A stretch of DNA of 64,000 bases from Bacteroidales bacterium (lineage in GTDB: Bacteria > Bacteroidota > Bacteroidia > Bacteroidales > PXBB01): the NCBI GenBank assembly GCA_028698995.1, contig JAQVVM010000004.1, forward strand, positions 338-64,337, in the 5' to 3' direction. Both the position numbers and the translations under genes were made by a program. This document shows positions 35,904-44,769 of this stretch, one piece after another. Under the pieces are notes generated by a model, which saw only the letters and a list, made by a program, of their open reading frames with translations, ran no database searches and was not told the DNA's origin. The first letter of the stretch is position 1, and the number at the start of each line of letters is the position of its first letter.

Positions 35904-36788
35904 ATGAGTGTCCCAAATAATCATCATTATGTTTCCCAATGTCATATTAGAAAATTTTTCAATTAAAATGAAGGTAAAATCTATATATATGATAAGATTT
36001 TGAAAAAACATTTTGAAATGAAATCTACAAGGCGTGTGTTTAGTGAATTTGATTCAAATACGCGGATACATAATGGAGAATTGGATAGCGTAACTTTAGA
36101 AAATGATTTAAAGAATAATTTTGAAGATTGTTTTAATAAAAATTTTGAGATTGTTACACAATTAGTTGATAACCCTGAAGATGCAAATCCCGATTACAAG
36201 AATGCACTTATTGAACTAACAAAATATGGTATTTTAAGTGTGATAAGACCACCAATAAAAAAGAAAGAAATTAAAGATATACTTACTAATTTTTTATTTA
36301 ACGAAATCCTGCCAAATGCTGCGCCAAGTTTGAAAGCTGAACTCGAAGAATACAAGAAAGTAACAGAGCAGACTAAATACATTAATGAATTTGAATATTC
36401 AAAAAGTGTAAAAAATATTTTTAAGTTAATGGGAAATATTAACTGTGTTGTTTCTGTATTAAGATGTAACCATTTTTTTATCCTTCCTGATTGTTCTTCA
36501 ATATGTAAGAGAGAAAAAATTAATAAATATTTTAATCCCGATATTAAAAATGTTGCTATGGTAGGAATACCATTAGGGAGTAAAATATTTTTACATGCAG
36601 AATCAGAAAAGTTTCATAAATTTAATGACAAAGTAATTCAATTGACCGAAAAATCTTTATCATTAATTGAAGAAATTAACTATTACCTTTTCGTTAATTC
36701 TTATAAGCAAATAGCATGTGAAAACAAACAGTATTTGATAGACTTTATTAATAAAATTGATGTTTTAGAAAAAAAATATGGCAAATAA
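35904..36788 (+). pseudogene. DUF4238-family gene interrupted by an in-frame stop at codon 21
   Basis: The ATG at 35904, one base after the restriction gene stop, starts SVPNNHHYVSQCHIRKFFN. TAA follows at 35964-35966, and the same frame continues as NEGKIYIYDKIL for 273 more codons. HHYVPQ-x-x-(L/I)RxF ... G-x-(I/V)-x-x-YDK is the usual start of DUF4238 proteins, so the stop falls inside the conserved N-terminus. The remaining frame is long and intact. A TTG at 36000 could give a 262-residue product without the HHYV motif, but the more likely reading is a recent nonsense mutation or a base error. DUF4238 proteins are common in defence regions; their biochemical role is not established. Confidence 0.8.
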
Positions 36789-36813
36789 AAATATTTGTTT
36801 TTTATTTCTATAT

Positions 36814-37749
36814 TTATCGTACAGGCTGATGAACTTGTTGAATTTGAGTTGGAATCTGAATTGGCAGGCTTTCAACATAGGCGACACCTAAGTGGTTTTC
36901 TACAATTTTTGCAGCTGTGCTATGAGCAAACGTATGCATGAAAGAATGATGAACAGTAAGAATCAAATCTTGTAAATCATTATCCTGCTCCATATCAATT
37001 ACCGAAACACCAATTTCTTTGCATTTATCTTTTGATATATGACGAGCATGAGATTTATTAGTTTTATGATCGCTGAATTCTTTTAAAATCTTTTTTGTCC
37101 TAGCTTCATCACCATTACACATATTGCGTTTTATCCAATCAAATGCAAGTTTTTCAGACCAATCAATTGAGTTTTGACAAGCACCTAAAAAAGTAGGATG
37201 GTATTTTGAAATTATTACCTGCCATAGTGAAGCAGCTTGAGGATTTGCTTTGATGTCTTCCTTTGCCTTTTGAAACTCATCTAACACAGCTTGGCATGGC
37301 ACACCTCCCATTTGTGGGTCAATAGGTCCTAAGTTAGATTGCTTTCCCATAATTATTTCTTTACAAGACAAAGCAATCATGGTACCTGCACTCATTGAAA
37401 TTTGGGGTATAATTGCACGAATGTTATTGCCAAACATCTGGTTCAAATAATCAACAATACTTTCTGTTGCAGCAAGATCTCCTCCGGGAGTATGTAGAAT
37501 CAAATCAAGTCCTTTAGTTCTATCCAACTTGTGAATATTAACCATAAACGCATTTTTGTCTTTATCGTTTACAATTACATCAATTGCATTGCCACGTTGC
37601 AACCAACCAGAATAATAAGCAATAACATTACGACCAGTCTTTTTTTGAATTTCAAGTATATATTTTCTGCGAATCACATCAAGAGTATTTGGAACACCCT
37701 TTTTAGCTTCTGTCTGTATTTCTTCTAAAACTTCTTTCCAGTTAGGCAT
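36814..37749 (-). CDS. SDH-type Clp-fold serine protease
   Basis: This 311-residue protein belongs to the SppA/Clp-fold family known as SDH (Ser-Asp-His) proteases. The oxyanion region is LILHTPGGDL (83-92), the probable nucleophile is Ser120 in QISMSAGTMIAL, and the acid is Asp144 in LGPIDPQMGG. A His-rich end (TVHHSFMHTFAHS) and a proline/glutamine tail follow. There is no signal peptide, so it should act in the cytoplasm or at the inner face of the membrane. It sits five bases after a 66-codon gene and reads towards the DUF4238 gene. Its substrate is unknown. Proteins of this type often occur on mobile islands, but I cannot assign a defence role from sequence alone. Confidence 0.87.
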   Translation of the reverse strand: MPNWKEVLEEIQTEAKKGVPNTLDVIRRKYILEIQKKTGRNVIAYYSGWLQRGNAIDVIVNDKDKNAFMVNIHKLDRTKGLDLILHTPGGDLAATESIVDYLNQMFGNNIRAIIPQISMSAGTMIALSCKEIIMGKQSNLGPIDPQMGGVPCQAVLDEFQKAKEDIKANPQAASLWQVIISKYHPTFLGACQNSIDWSEKLAFDWIKRNMCNGDEARTKKILKEFSDHKTNKSHARHISKDKCKEIGVSVIDMEQDNDLQDLILTVHHSFMHTFAHSTAAKIVENHLGVAYVESLPIQIPTQIQQVHQPVR

Positions 37750-37754
37750 AATTT

Positions 37755-37955
37755 CTATCCTATATTTACAAAAGTATTGGTTGAAGTAATGCTATTAGGT
37801 GTTTCTTGATATAAAGAAAATTTTACAATAAAATCACTCGGATTTGTCCATTGAGGAGTTTGAGGTATTGGAGAATTAGGCTTAATAAAGTCCTTCATTA
37901 TTTTGTTATAATCTTCCTCAAAAGTAGGTTGTTTTTTTTTATCTTTTGATTTCAT
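37755..37955 (-). CDS. Small charged protein upstream of the SDH protease
   Basis: This 66-residue protein is not recognised. It has a Lys-rich start (MKSKDKKKQPTFEEDYNKIM), a Pro/Thr-rich middle and a C-terminus with Ser and Thr, and no hydrophobic segment. Its stop lies five bases before the ATG of the SDH protease gene, and a good promoter lies upstream, so it is the first gene of a two-gene operon. It may be an adaptor, inhibitor or substrate of the protease; that is inference from position only. Confidence 0.65.
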   Translation of the reverse strand: MKSKDKKKQPTFEEDYNKIMKDFIKPNSPIPQTPQWTNPSDFIVKFSLYQETPNSITSTNTFVNIG

Positions 37956-37981
37956 AGGGCTATTTTATGACGATTATACTG

Positions 37982-38015
37982 CAAATATAAATATAAAAAT
38001 AAGTTTTTAAACAAA
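37982..38015 (-). promoter_or_regulatory. Promoter of the small protein/SDH protease operon
   Basis: TATATTTG (minus, 37989-37982) is a perfect -7 box, with TTTG (38015-38012) 22 bp upstream as the -33 element. It lies 27 bp before the ATG at 37955. This is one of the best matches to the Bacteroidota promoter in the window. Confidence 0.65.
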
Positions 38016-38326
38016 TTTTAACATTAAATAATTAAAATCATCAATATTATGCAATTTCAAATCACAGTTTTATTTTAATAATTACATTGTTAGTGTTTTT
38101 TATAAATACACGTGCAATTACTATAGTAAGATTACACTATAAAATATCACGCTAAATATGACCCGTTACCTTTATAAACCCCCTATTTTCGTTTTAGTTT
38201 TGTCATAGTTCGACGCAGTTCACTACAGTGTGGAATTTGCTTGCTTACTTCGACTTTGCTCTTCAGCTATCTCAGTGTATCACTCATCACAAGCCGCAGC
38301 AAATTCACACGCCAAAACCATCTTCT

Positions 38327-38788
38327 TCTTTTCTTTTTGCTACGGGTTAAAACCATCGGCAACAAAAATGGCAGTCCGCTAGACTACATCAAAGTGTAAG
38401 AAAAAACTTTAGAGGCTATAAAGATGTATTTTAGCACTCATGTTTACGAAGACCGAAAACGGCCTTTTAAAAATTTGCGTAAAAATTGAGGATTTCATTA
38501 CACAACATAAAAATCATTTTTATGTAATTAAAGCAACCAACGAGTGAGGACGTTGTATTTAAATTCAACAAAGAATCCATCCCCGAACGGCTTTGGTTGC
38601 GCCGGTAATGAAATCCGATTATTTTAGCAAATTTTTAAGCAGCCTTGACTTTTTCGTTCTTTTGCGTCAAGGCAAAAGGACAAGAAATAAAAAAATAACA
38701 GCTCTCACTTTTTTGCCGGCAAACTCCGGTTCATTTTTGAAATACTACCTTATGTTGCGGTTTTGTCATGGAATTTGCAATGCTTACT
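38327..38788. repeat. Direct repeat block R2 (right flank of the restriction island)
   Basis: This is the second copy of the block at 31679-32140, same orientation, offset 6,648 bp, with about four substitutions over 460 bp. The palindrome AGTCC-GCT-GGACT of R1 (31725-31737) has lost one arm base here. Confidence 0.9.
38490..38616. repeat. Nested inverted-repeat element, copy 2
   Basis: Identical to the element at 31842-31968: outer 12-bp arms at 38490-38501 and 38605-38616, with the same two inner stems. Confidence 0.75.
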
Positions 38789-38854
38789 TCGGCTATGCTC
38801 AGCACAAGTCGCAGCAAATTCACACGCCAAAACCATCCTCCCCCAATCCTTTTT

Positions 38855-38903
38855 GCCACGGGTTGAAACCCGTGGCTATTAACATTGTTCCCCGCTGGGG
38901 AAC
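38855..38903. repeat. Paired REP-like palindromes, third copy
   Basis: GCCACGGGTT-GA-AACCCGTGGC (38855-38876) is followed by GTTCCCC-GCT-GGGGAAC (38887-38903). Confidence 0.8.
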
Positions 38904-39052
38904 TTTGGGCTAATCTGTGTAATATTCATACACCAAAACCAATCAGAACTTCAAAATGCAATGTACTAATAGTGTTTACAAAGATCGAAGGCGACCTATT
39001 AAAAATTTGAGTTTAAAAATAGGGTTACAATTTCATTTTTATTATGTCGAAA

Positions 39053-39496
39053 TCAGGAACCGAATTCATCAGAAAGCTTGTTTTCCTCAATCTTCTTTTT
39101 TCTTCTTTCACGCAATGCCCAGAAAAATGTTCCCGGAATTATAATTAGAGAAGGCAATGTAGATTCAAAGGGCTGTGGAGTTCCTTTCAGATTGTGCAAC
39201 CCAAAAACAAGCAGTATTGTAACTATTGAAGGAATCAGCGTGGCAGTGGTAATAGCTTTTGCTTTCGAGGGAATAGTATTTGCAAAATACTCACAACTTC
39301 TGATTACAATACCGCCGAAAAAAAACGTATAAACCCATTGTTTTAAAGCTGCTGTAAAAGCAGGAGTAAAAGTCCCCACAGCTTCGTAGTTGATGTAAAA
39401 AACAGCACTGCCCATCAAAAAAGCACCTGCAAGTCCCATTTTAAAATTGATAAAACGGCTGAAAAATTTAAGGATTTTTGATGGGTTTTTAGTCAA
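39053..39496 (-). CDS. Membrane protein of unknown function
   Basis: This 147-residue protein is not recognised. About four hydrophobic segments are seen (about 19-37, 51-69, 80-98 and 110-126), with a basic/acidic tail (RERRKKKIEENKLSDE) likely in the cytoplasm. It lies 12 bp downstream of umuC on the same strand and may be part of that transcript, although nothing in the sequence ties it to DNA repair. Confidence 0.7.
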   Translation of the reverse strand: MTKNPSKILKFFSRFINFKMGLAGAFLMGSAVFYINYEAVGTFTPAFTAALKQWVYTFFFGGIVIRSCEYFANTIPSKAKAITTATLIPSIVTILLVFGLHNLKGTPQPFESTLPSLIIIPGTFFWALRERRKKKIEENKLSDEFGS

Positions 39497-39508
39497 TGGT
39501 TTAATCTA

Positions 39509-40762
39509 TTAATAAACATGAGGTATGTCGCTCAGTCGCGTTGAATAACAAGGTGATAATTTCTCCTGATGCATTTTCCAAGCTTTGCTGTATCCCTGAG
39601 CCAGAATCCTTACTTTATCCCTACCGTATTTAGCATTTAGGTCGTCCACAACATCCATTACAGCTTTTGTTTTTTCGTCGGCGACGGGGTAAAATAAATT
39701 CCCCTGAACACTGTTTGATGGTATGATTTCGACCATGATAACACCCGCCTTTTTGTAGGCATAGCCTTCTTTAAAAATTTTGGTAAGACCGTATATGGCA
39801 TATTTTATAAGCTCAGGAGTATAGTTGGTTGCATGTGGTAGTGGAACTACAATACTGCGGGCATATTGGGGTAAATCTTTACGGTGAAAATTAGTATGCA
39901 AAAACACCATGATAGCTGCTGCACAAGATTTCTGCCGCCTTAATTTTTCGGCACATCTGGCAGCAAAACTGGCTACTGCTTCTTGCAGCTGCTCCACATC
40001 ACCAATCATTTTACCAAAACTACGGGCAGTACAGATATTTTTTTTGGCAGGAATATCATTTTCAAGGGTATAACAAGGTATCCCCTTGAGTTCTTTGAGT
40101 AAACGCTGACCCATAACCGTCATGTGCTTTCTTATCCATGACTCAGGCTGACATGTAAAATCATAAGCTGTTAATATGTTATGCTTACGAAGAAATGCCG
40201 CATAACGTCTTCCGATACCCCATACATCTTCAATGTCAAGCTTTTTAAGAGCATTTGTTATGCTTTCTTCATCGTTCAGGATGCAATAAAATTTACCACT
40301 TTTCTTGGCTGTTTTATTGGCGGCTTTTGCCAGTGTTTTGGTGGGCGCAATTCCCAAACTTAAAGGAATGCCCGTGTTTTTCCTGACTGTTTTTGTGATT
40401 TTTTCGGCATACGCTTCAAGGTTGTAATGTTCGAACCCATCTAAGCTAAGAAAAGCTTCATCAATGGAATAAATTTCCATATCGGGAACAAACTCAGCCA
40501 GCGTGTTCATCACCCTGTTTGACATATCTCCGTAAAGGGTAAAATTTGTGGAAAACACAGCTACTTGATGTTTCTTGACAATATCTTTAATTTGATAAAC
40601 CGGTACACCCATGGCTATATTTAGTGCTTTAGCCTCATTGCTGCGTGCAATCACACATCCGTCATTATTCGATAAAACAACAACTGCCTTCTTTTCGAGT
40701 GAAGGGTTAAAAACCCTTTCACACGAAGCATAAAAGTTATTGCAATCGGCCAATGCAAACAT
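39509..40762 (-). CDS. umuC: DNA polymerase V catalytic subunit UmuC (Y-family)
   Basis: This 417-residue protein is normal length. The Y-family marks are [18 protein letters not shown] (first metal-binding Asp and the steric-gate region), [19 protein letters not shown], and [11 protein letters not shown] with the SIDE catalytic carboxylates. After these come the thumb/helix-hairpin-helix section ([18 protein letters not shown]) and the little-finger domain ([10 protein letters not shown]). It copies damaged DNA together with processed UmuD. It starts two bases after the umuD stop, so the two are co-translated. Confidence 0.96.
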   Translation of the reverse strand: MFALADCNNFYASCERVFNPSLEKKAVVVLSNNDGCVIARSNEAKALNIAMGVPVYQIKDIVKKHQVAVFSTNFTLYGDMSNRVMNTLAEFVPDMEIYSIDEAFLSLDGFEHYNLEAYAEKITKTVRKNTGIPLSLGIAPTKTLAKAANKTAKKSGKFYCILNDEESITNALKKLDIEDVWGIGRRYAAFLRKHNILTAYDFTCQPESWIRKHMTVMGQRLLKELKGIPCYTLENDIPAKKNICTARSFGKMIGDVEQLQEAVASFAARCAEKLRRQKSCAAAIMVFLHTNFHRKDLPQYARSIVVPLPHATNYTPELIKYAIYGLTKIFKEGYAYKKAGVIMVEIIPSNSVQGNLFYPVADEKTKAVMDVVDDLNAKYGRDKVRILAQGYSKAWKMHQEKLSPCYSTRLSDIPHVY

Positions 40763-40764
40763 GT

Positions 40765-41211
40765 TTACATTTTTTTAATAACATAAGTAACGATGCCCCA
40801 TACCTGAAAATTGTTGTCCTCAGTTATCCTTAATGGCTTGAATTTTTCATTGGCAGGCATAAGCCATGCACAATCCTTCTCAATTTTAATACGTTTTAGG
40901 ACAAATTCACCATCTATAAAGCAAACAGCAATTTTGCCGTCAGCAGGGTCAAGTGATTTGTCAATTACAAGGATGTCTCCAGGTTCAATCCCTGCATCCT
41001 TCATCGAAAGACCCTTCACTCTTGCCAGAAAAGTGGCATAAGGATGTCTAATTAATTCTTTGTTAAGATCTATAACATTATCGGTATAGTCTTCTGCAGG
41101 GGAAGGAAACCCTGCCGAAACAGCCTGTACAAGCAGAGGTAAATCCAGAGACACAGATGTGTCGGGAATGAAAAATTCAAGAGCTGAGGATTTCTTTTTC
41201 TGGGAAGGCAT
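40765..41211 (-). CDS. umuD: UmuD, S24/LexA-like self-cleaving subunit of DNA polymerase V
   Basis: This 148-residue protein is a peptidase S24 domain. The self-cleavage site is Ala33-Gly34 in [11 protein letters not shown], the nucleophile is Ser69 in [10 protein letters not shown] and the general base is Lys106 in GEFVLKRI. It has no DNA-binding N-terminal domain, so it is UmuD rather than LexA. RecA filaments on damaged DNA would trigger cleavage to active UmuD'. It lies 43 bp downstream of the ClC gene. I find no clear SOS box in that gap, and the operator sequence of this group is not known to me. Confidence 0.95.
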   Translation of the reverse strand: MPSQKKKSSALEFFIPDTSVSLDLPLLVQAVSAGFPSPAEDYTDNVIDLNKELIRHPYATFLARVKGLSMKDAGIEPGDILVIDKSLDPADGKIAVCFIDGEFVLKRIKIEKDCAWLMPANEKFKPLRITEDNNFQVWGIVTYVIKKM

Positions 41212-41253
41212 AACTGGATTTTTGAATGGTTTAAAATGGATCTATTAATTAAA

Positions 41254-43035
41254 TTATACGTCAGAAACTTCTATAAGCAAGTTTCTGTAGATATTAAAAA
41301 TATTGGCTCTTGAAATAAAACCAAGGTATTTTCCATTTTCAACGACAGGAAGGTTCCACAAACCTGTTTTCTTTAACTTATTCATAACCGTATCCATGCT
41401 GTCGTTTAGTGAAATAATCTCAGGCGGTTGTATCATGAGTTCTTTAACAAAAACTGAATCGTATTTTTCTTTCTGAAACATAATTTCCCTCACATCATCA
41501 AGAGGAATAAGTCCCAAAAAATTTTTATCTTTATCAATCACAGGAAATATATTTCTTTTTGATGTTGCAATGATTCTAACTAAAGCTCCAAGTGTATCAT
41601 CAGCATTAACAGCCATAAAATTTTTTTCAATACAATTTTCAACTTTAAGTAAAGTGAGTACTGCTTTGTCTTTATGATGAGTAATGAGTTCTCCTTTCTG
41701 AGCTAATCTTTTGGTGTAAAGAGAATGGGGTTCAAAGTACATGATGGTGAGATAAGCTATAGAAGCTGTAATAATTAACGGAATAAACAGTTCATAACCT
41801 CCGGTAATTTCAGCAATAAGAAAAATTGCTGTAAGCGGCGCATGAATAACACCTGCAATAAGACCAGCCATACCAACAAGAGCAAAATTTGTTTCAGAAA
41901 CCTTAACCCAACTAGTCATGTTCAAGAGGCGGGCGAATATAAAACCGGAAAGGCCTCCAACAAACAAGCTGGGAGCAAAAACACCTCCCACGCCACCACT
42001 TCCTGTAGTTATGGCGGTTGCAAAGACCTTGAAAAGCAATACTAAAGCCAGAAAAATAATCAGGACCCAGTTAAGTGTTCCAAACTCCAAAAAGACGGTA
42101 TTGTTTAGGAGCAACTCCGATTCGTCTTGTAGTAATGCTTTGAGTGCAATATAACCTTCTCCGAAAAGAGGAGGAAAGAAAAATATAAGAATTCCCAATA
42201 AAAGACCTCCCAGCAAAATTCTTTGGTACTTATGTCCAAACTTCCGAAACCTATTTTCGACAAAGAAATTAACTTTTGTAAAATATAAAGAAACAAAGCC
42301 GCATACGACACCCAAAATAATGTAGAAAGGAATATTGTTGTAATTAAATGGGTCTTTGATTGAAAAATGAAATTCAACCTGACTTCCAAGGAAAAATGCA
42401 GAAAATATGGCAGCAGTTACAGTTGAGATCAGTAATGGGATGATTGAAGAAAGGGTCAGGTCGAGCATCAGGACTTCTAAAGCAAAAATAAGTCCTGCAA
42501 TAGGAGCTTTGAAAATGGCTGCAATTGCAGCTGAAGCACCGCAACCAACGAGTAAAGTCGTTTTTTTGAAACTGAGATGACAAGCAGTTCCCAGGTTTGA
42601 ACCAATAGCAGACCCTGTGTAAACAATTGGAGCTTCCATACCCACAGATCCTCCAAAACCTGTTGTAATGGCACAGGATATAACTGATGTATAGGTATTG
42701 TGAAGCTTTATGATGGCTTTATTTTTGGAAATAGCTGACAATATCTTGGTAATGCCGTGGCTGATATCGTCTTTTACAAAATACTTAATGTAAATAACGG
42801 TTATAGTAATACCTGTAAAAGGCAATGCAAGAAAAAACCAGTTCAGGTATTCCCTTGCTGTAATATCCCTGACAAATAATTCGATATGATGAACGAGTGT
42901 TTTTAATGAAACAGCTGCTATGGCTGCAAGAATCCCTATAAGGATGCTCAGAATAAGTATAAAGTTTTTTTCACTGATGTGACGGTGTCGCCATACCAGA
43001 AATTTGCGAAAAACGTTATTCCCTCTTTCTGTCAT
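41254..43035 (-). CDS. ClC-family chloride channel/transporter with CBS pair
   Basis: This 593-residue protein has a full ClC membrane domain (about 20-440) and a C-terminal pair of CBS domains (about 455-585). Selectivity-filter stretches are present: GFGGSVGMEAP (the GxEGP motif, keeping the gating Glu but with Ala for the second Gly) and GSGGVGGVFAPSLFVGG (GxFxP). The gating Glu is present in both channels and antiporters, so which one it is cannot be settled. CBS pairs usually sense adenine nucleotides or ionic strength. The gene is divergent from a small lipoprotein gene. Confidence 0.93.
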   Translation of the reverse strand: MTERGNNVFRKFLVWRHRHISEKNFILILSILIGILAAIAAVSLKTLVHHIELFVRDITAREYLNWFFLALPFTGITITVIYIKYFVKDDISHGITKILSAISKNKAIIKLHNTYTSVISCAITTGFGGSVGMEAPIVYTGSAIGSNLGTACHLSFKKTTLLVGCGASAAIAAIFKAPIAGLIFALEVLMLDLTLSSIIPLLISTVTAAIFSAFFLGSQVEFHFSIKDPFNYNNIPFYIILGVVCGFVSLYFTKVNFFVENRFRKFGHKYQRILLGGLLLGILIFFFPPLFGEGYIALKALLQDESELLLNNTVFLEFGTLNWVLIIFLALVLLFKVFATAITTGSGGVGGVFAPSLFVGGLSGFIFARLLNMTSWVKVSETNFALVGMAGLIAGVIHAPLTAIFLIAEITGGYELFIPLIITASIAYLTIMYFEPHSLYTKRLAQKGELITHHKDKAVLTLLKVENCIEKNFMAVNADDTLGALVRIIATSKRNIFPVIDKDKNFLGLIPLDDVREIMFQKEKYDSVFVKELMIQPPEIISLNDSMDTVMNKLKKTGLWNLPVVENGKYLGFISRANIFNIYRNLLIEVSDV

Positions 43036-43048
43036 AAAAGATTTTTTT

Positions 43049-43056
43049 CAAAAGTA
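43049..43056 (-). promoter_or_regulatory. Candidate -7 box for the ClC gene
   Basis: TACTTTTG on the minus strand fits TAnnTTTG and lies 14-21 bp before the ATG at 43035. The palindrome at 43087-43106 lies about 30 bp upstream. Confidence 0.45.
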
Positions 43057-43086
43057 TAAATTTTTATGCATAAAATGTGCTTATTG

Positions 43087-43106
43087 ATTTTGATTAGAAT
43101 CAAAAT
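43087..43106. promoter_or_regulatory. Perfect palindrome between divergent promoters, operator candidate
   Basis: ATTTTGATT-AG-AATCAAAAT is a 9-bp perfect inverted repeat with a 2-bp centre. It overlaps the -33 TTTG (43089-43092) of the plus-strand promoter and lies upstream of the ClC promoter on the other side. This is a typical place for a dimeric repressor or activator. The regulator is not identified. Confidence 0.55.
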
Positions 43107-43112
43107 AAAAAT

Positions 43113-43120
43113 TATTTTTG
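43113..43120 (+). promoter_or_regulatory. -7 box of the small lipoprotein gene
   Basis: TATTTTTG fits TAnnTTTG and has TTTG (43089-43092) 20 bp upstream as -33 element, the expected spacing. The ATG is at 43164. Confidence 0.6.
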
Positions 43121-43163
43121 TAGTTCAGATTTTATAAATTTTAAACCATAAATTATTTTTGAT

Positions 43164-43379
43164 ATGAAAAAACTGTTGATTTTATCAAGCTTGGTACTAT
43201 TTGTTGTTTTAAGTTTTTCTTCTTGTCGTAAATGTACCGATTGTACTGCTTATGAAAGGACTACAAATACACCTATTCAAATAAGTAATTATTGCGGCCC
43301 AAATAAATCCGTGAATCAATTTGAAGATGATTTTATTGCAACATATACCACTGTTGCAACGTATGCTGAGTGTGAATAA
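43164..43379 (+). CDS. Small lipoprotein
   Basis: This 71-residue protein starts MKKLLILSSLVLFVVLSFSSC, a lipoprotein signal with a lipobox (FSSC) at Cys21. The mature part of about 50 residues has several more Cys (CRKCTDC, NYCG and a final ECE), which may form disulfides. There is no recognisable domain. It is anchored in the outer membrane or periplasm. Confidence 0.8.
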   Translation: MKKLLILSSLVLFVVLSFSSCRKCTDCTAYERTTNTPIQISNYCGPNKSVNQFEDDFIATYTTVATYAECE

Positions 43380-43483
43380 TTTTTTTAAATTATTCTTATT
43401 TACAGTAATAGTCTGAAAGTTTTAGCACTTTTAAAGCTTTCAAGCGTTTTATGTTTTATATTATTTTGTAAAAATTTATTCTT

Positions 43484-43491
43484 TAATTTTG
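43484..43491 (+). promoter_or_regulatory. Candidate -7 box for the carrier protein gene
   Basis: TAATTTTG fits TAnnTTTG, 31 bp before the ATG at 43522. It would start transcription downstream of 43489, where a longer frame opens, which favours the ATG at 43522 as start. Confidence 0.5.
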
Positions 43492-43521
43492 CAGTGTAAA
43501 ATTATTGATAAAAAAAGTGTT

Positions 43522-43824
43522 ATGGCAATTGTAAATGAAACCGTAAGAAATGAGGTAAGAGATATTATCATCCGGTTCTTTGCTGATGAATGTGAAGTTG
43601 ATATCTCTTCTATTAATGACAGCACCCATATATTTGATGATCTTGATGGGGATTCTCTGATGTTCCTTGAGTTGATTGAAATTTTCAAGAAGAAATACAA
43701 CCTAAATATTGAATTAAAAACTATTGGGAAATACAGTGTTAAAAATCCTGTAAGAACAATTGGTGAGCTTATCAACATGCAAATGCTGATAATTGAACAT
43801 GAAAATGATATATTGAATATGTAA
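43522..43824 (+). CDS. Acyl carrier protein (phosphopantetheine-binding)
   Basis: I take the ATG at 43522 (100 residues). A longer frame from 43489 adds 11 residues and would begin at the promoter. The carrier motif is DDLDGDSLMFLELIE, with the phosphopantetheine-bearing Ser45 in DSL. The length suits a stand-alone ACP with a slightly long C-terminus. It is followed 49 bp later by a malonyltransferase-like gene on the same strand. It lacks the DSLD of the housekeeping AcpP, so it is probably a specialised carrier for another acyl or polyketide pathway. Confidence 0.85.
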   Translation: MAIVNETVRNEVRDIIIRFFADECEVDISSINDSTHIFDDLDGDSLMFLELIEIFKKKYNLNIELKTIGKYSVKNPVRTIGELINMQMLIIEHENDILNM

Positions 43825-43873
43825 TTACAGCTTCAATATATTTTACACAAACCAATATCTTATTTTACATCGC

Positions 43874-44761
43874 ATGAGCAGCTCTGTTTTTCTATTTCCT
43901 GCCTTTGTTCTCAAGTATAAGGGAGATGAAATTATTAGAGCAGAACGTGCCGGTGTTGATTTTTCTTCAAAACTGACAGAGCTTTCTGAAATTACAGGAC
44001 TAGATTTAACAGACTTTAATTTAAACAAGAATGATTACCGCGATGATGAATTAAAAAATCAACTTTTAACCTATCTGTTCAGTTGTATATTTAACGACAT
44101 CCTTAAGGCAAAGCAGATTATTCCTGCCTGTTTGAGTGGTTTGAGTATGGGCTTATACGCTGCATTATATGCTTCCGGCAGCATTTCTTTTGCTGAAGGA
44201 GCTCTTATTATACAAAGGGTTTTTAATAAATTAAAATCAATTATTCATGGCACAAACTATAGTATGCTGGCTATTATTGGGCTTGAAAAGAATGATATTA
44301 ATTCAATAATTATTAACAATAAGCTCATTTGTGAGATTGTAATAAAAAACGCAAATTGTTCTTATGTCGTTTCTGGAGAAACCTCATCAGTGAGTTCCTT
44401 ATATACCTATGCCCAAGAAGAGGGCGCTCTGCATCTTACTCAAATGCCAGTAAGGATACCATATCATTCTTCTTTTATCAGCAATTTCAGCACATATGAA
44501 AATGAAATTTTGAATGGTATTGATCTTCGGATGAATAAATATCCCCTGCGTTCAGCCCATAATCAAAGCCTTCTGACTACTTTTAATGATATTAAGCAAG
44601 AGATAACAAAGAACATTGTAAACCCATTGGATTGGGAAAAAACATTAACTGTAATGTTGACGGAAGGTTATAATTCGTTTATTGAATGTGGCCCAGGAGA
44701 CAACCTTAAGAGGATGTCAAAATTTATTTCCGGTAATTTTAATGTAGAAGCTGTACATTAA
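43874..44761 (+). CDS. Divergent FabD-like acyltransferase
   Basis: This 295-residue protein has the FabD/acyltransferase fold: nucleophile Ser91 in SGLSMGLYAAL (GxSxG), Arg115 (in QRVF, matching the carboxylate-binding Arg that selects malonyl-type substrates) and His198 in IPYHSSF. At the N-terminus, however, the usual FPGQGSQ is FPAFVLK, so the oxyanion-hole Gln is missing. The rest, including FIECGPGDNLKRM near the end, follows the family. It probably loads an acyl unit from CoA onto the carrier protein encoded just upstream. The missing Gln and low similarity make the substrate uncertain. Confidence 0.85.
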   Translation: MSSSVFLFPAFVLKYKGDEIIRAERAGVDFSSKLTELSEITGLDLTDFNLNKNDYRDDELKNQLLTYLFSCIFNDILKAKQIIPACLSGLSMGLYAALYASGSISFAEGALIIQRVFNKLKSIIHGTNYSMLAIIGLEKNDINSIIINNKLICEIVIKNANCSYVVSGETSSVSSLYTYAQEEGALHLTQMPVRIPYHSSFISNFSTYENEILNGIDLRMNKYPLRSAHNQSLLTTFNDIKQEITKNIVNPLDWEKTLTVMLTEGYNSFIECGPGDNLKRMSKFISGNFNVEAVH

Positions 44762-44769
44762 TATGGGAT

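Larger units (their letters stand above)
38016..39052. other. Non-coding region with repeat block R2
   Basis: About 1 kb without a gene. It contains the second direct repeat block (38327-38788), a 24-base or so insertion relative to R1 after about 38788 (TTACTTCGGCTATGCTCAGCACAAGTC-like tract), and the palindrome pair at 38855-38903. The short frames here copy those at 31.9-32.3 kb. Confidence 0.7.

Noticed and set aside
41212-41253. SOS box before umuD
   Set aside because: I see no clear inverted repeat in the 43-bp gap, and the operator sequence for this group is not known to me.
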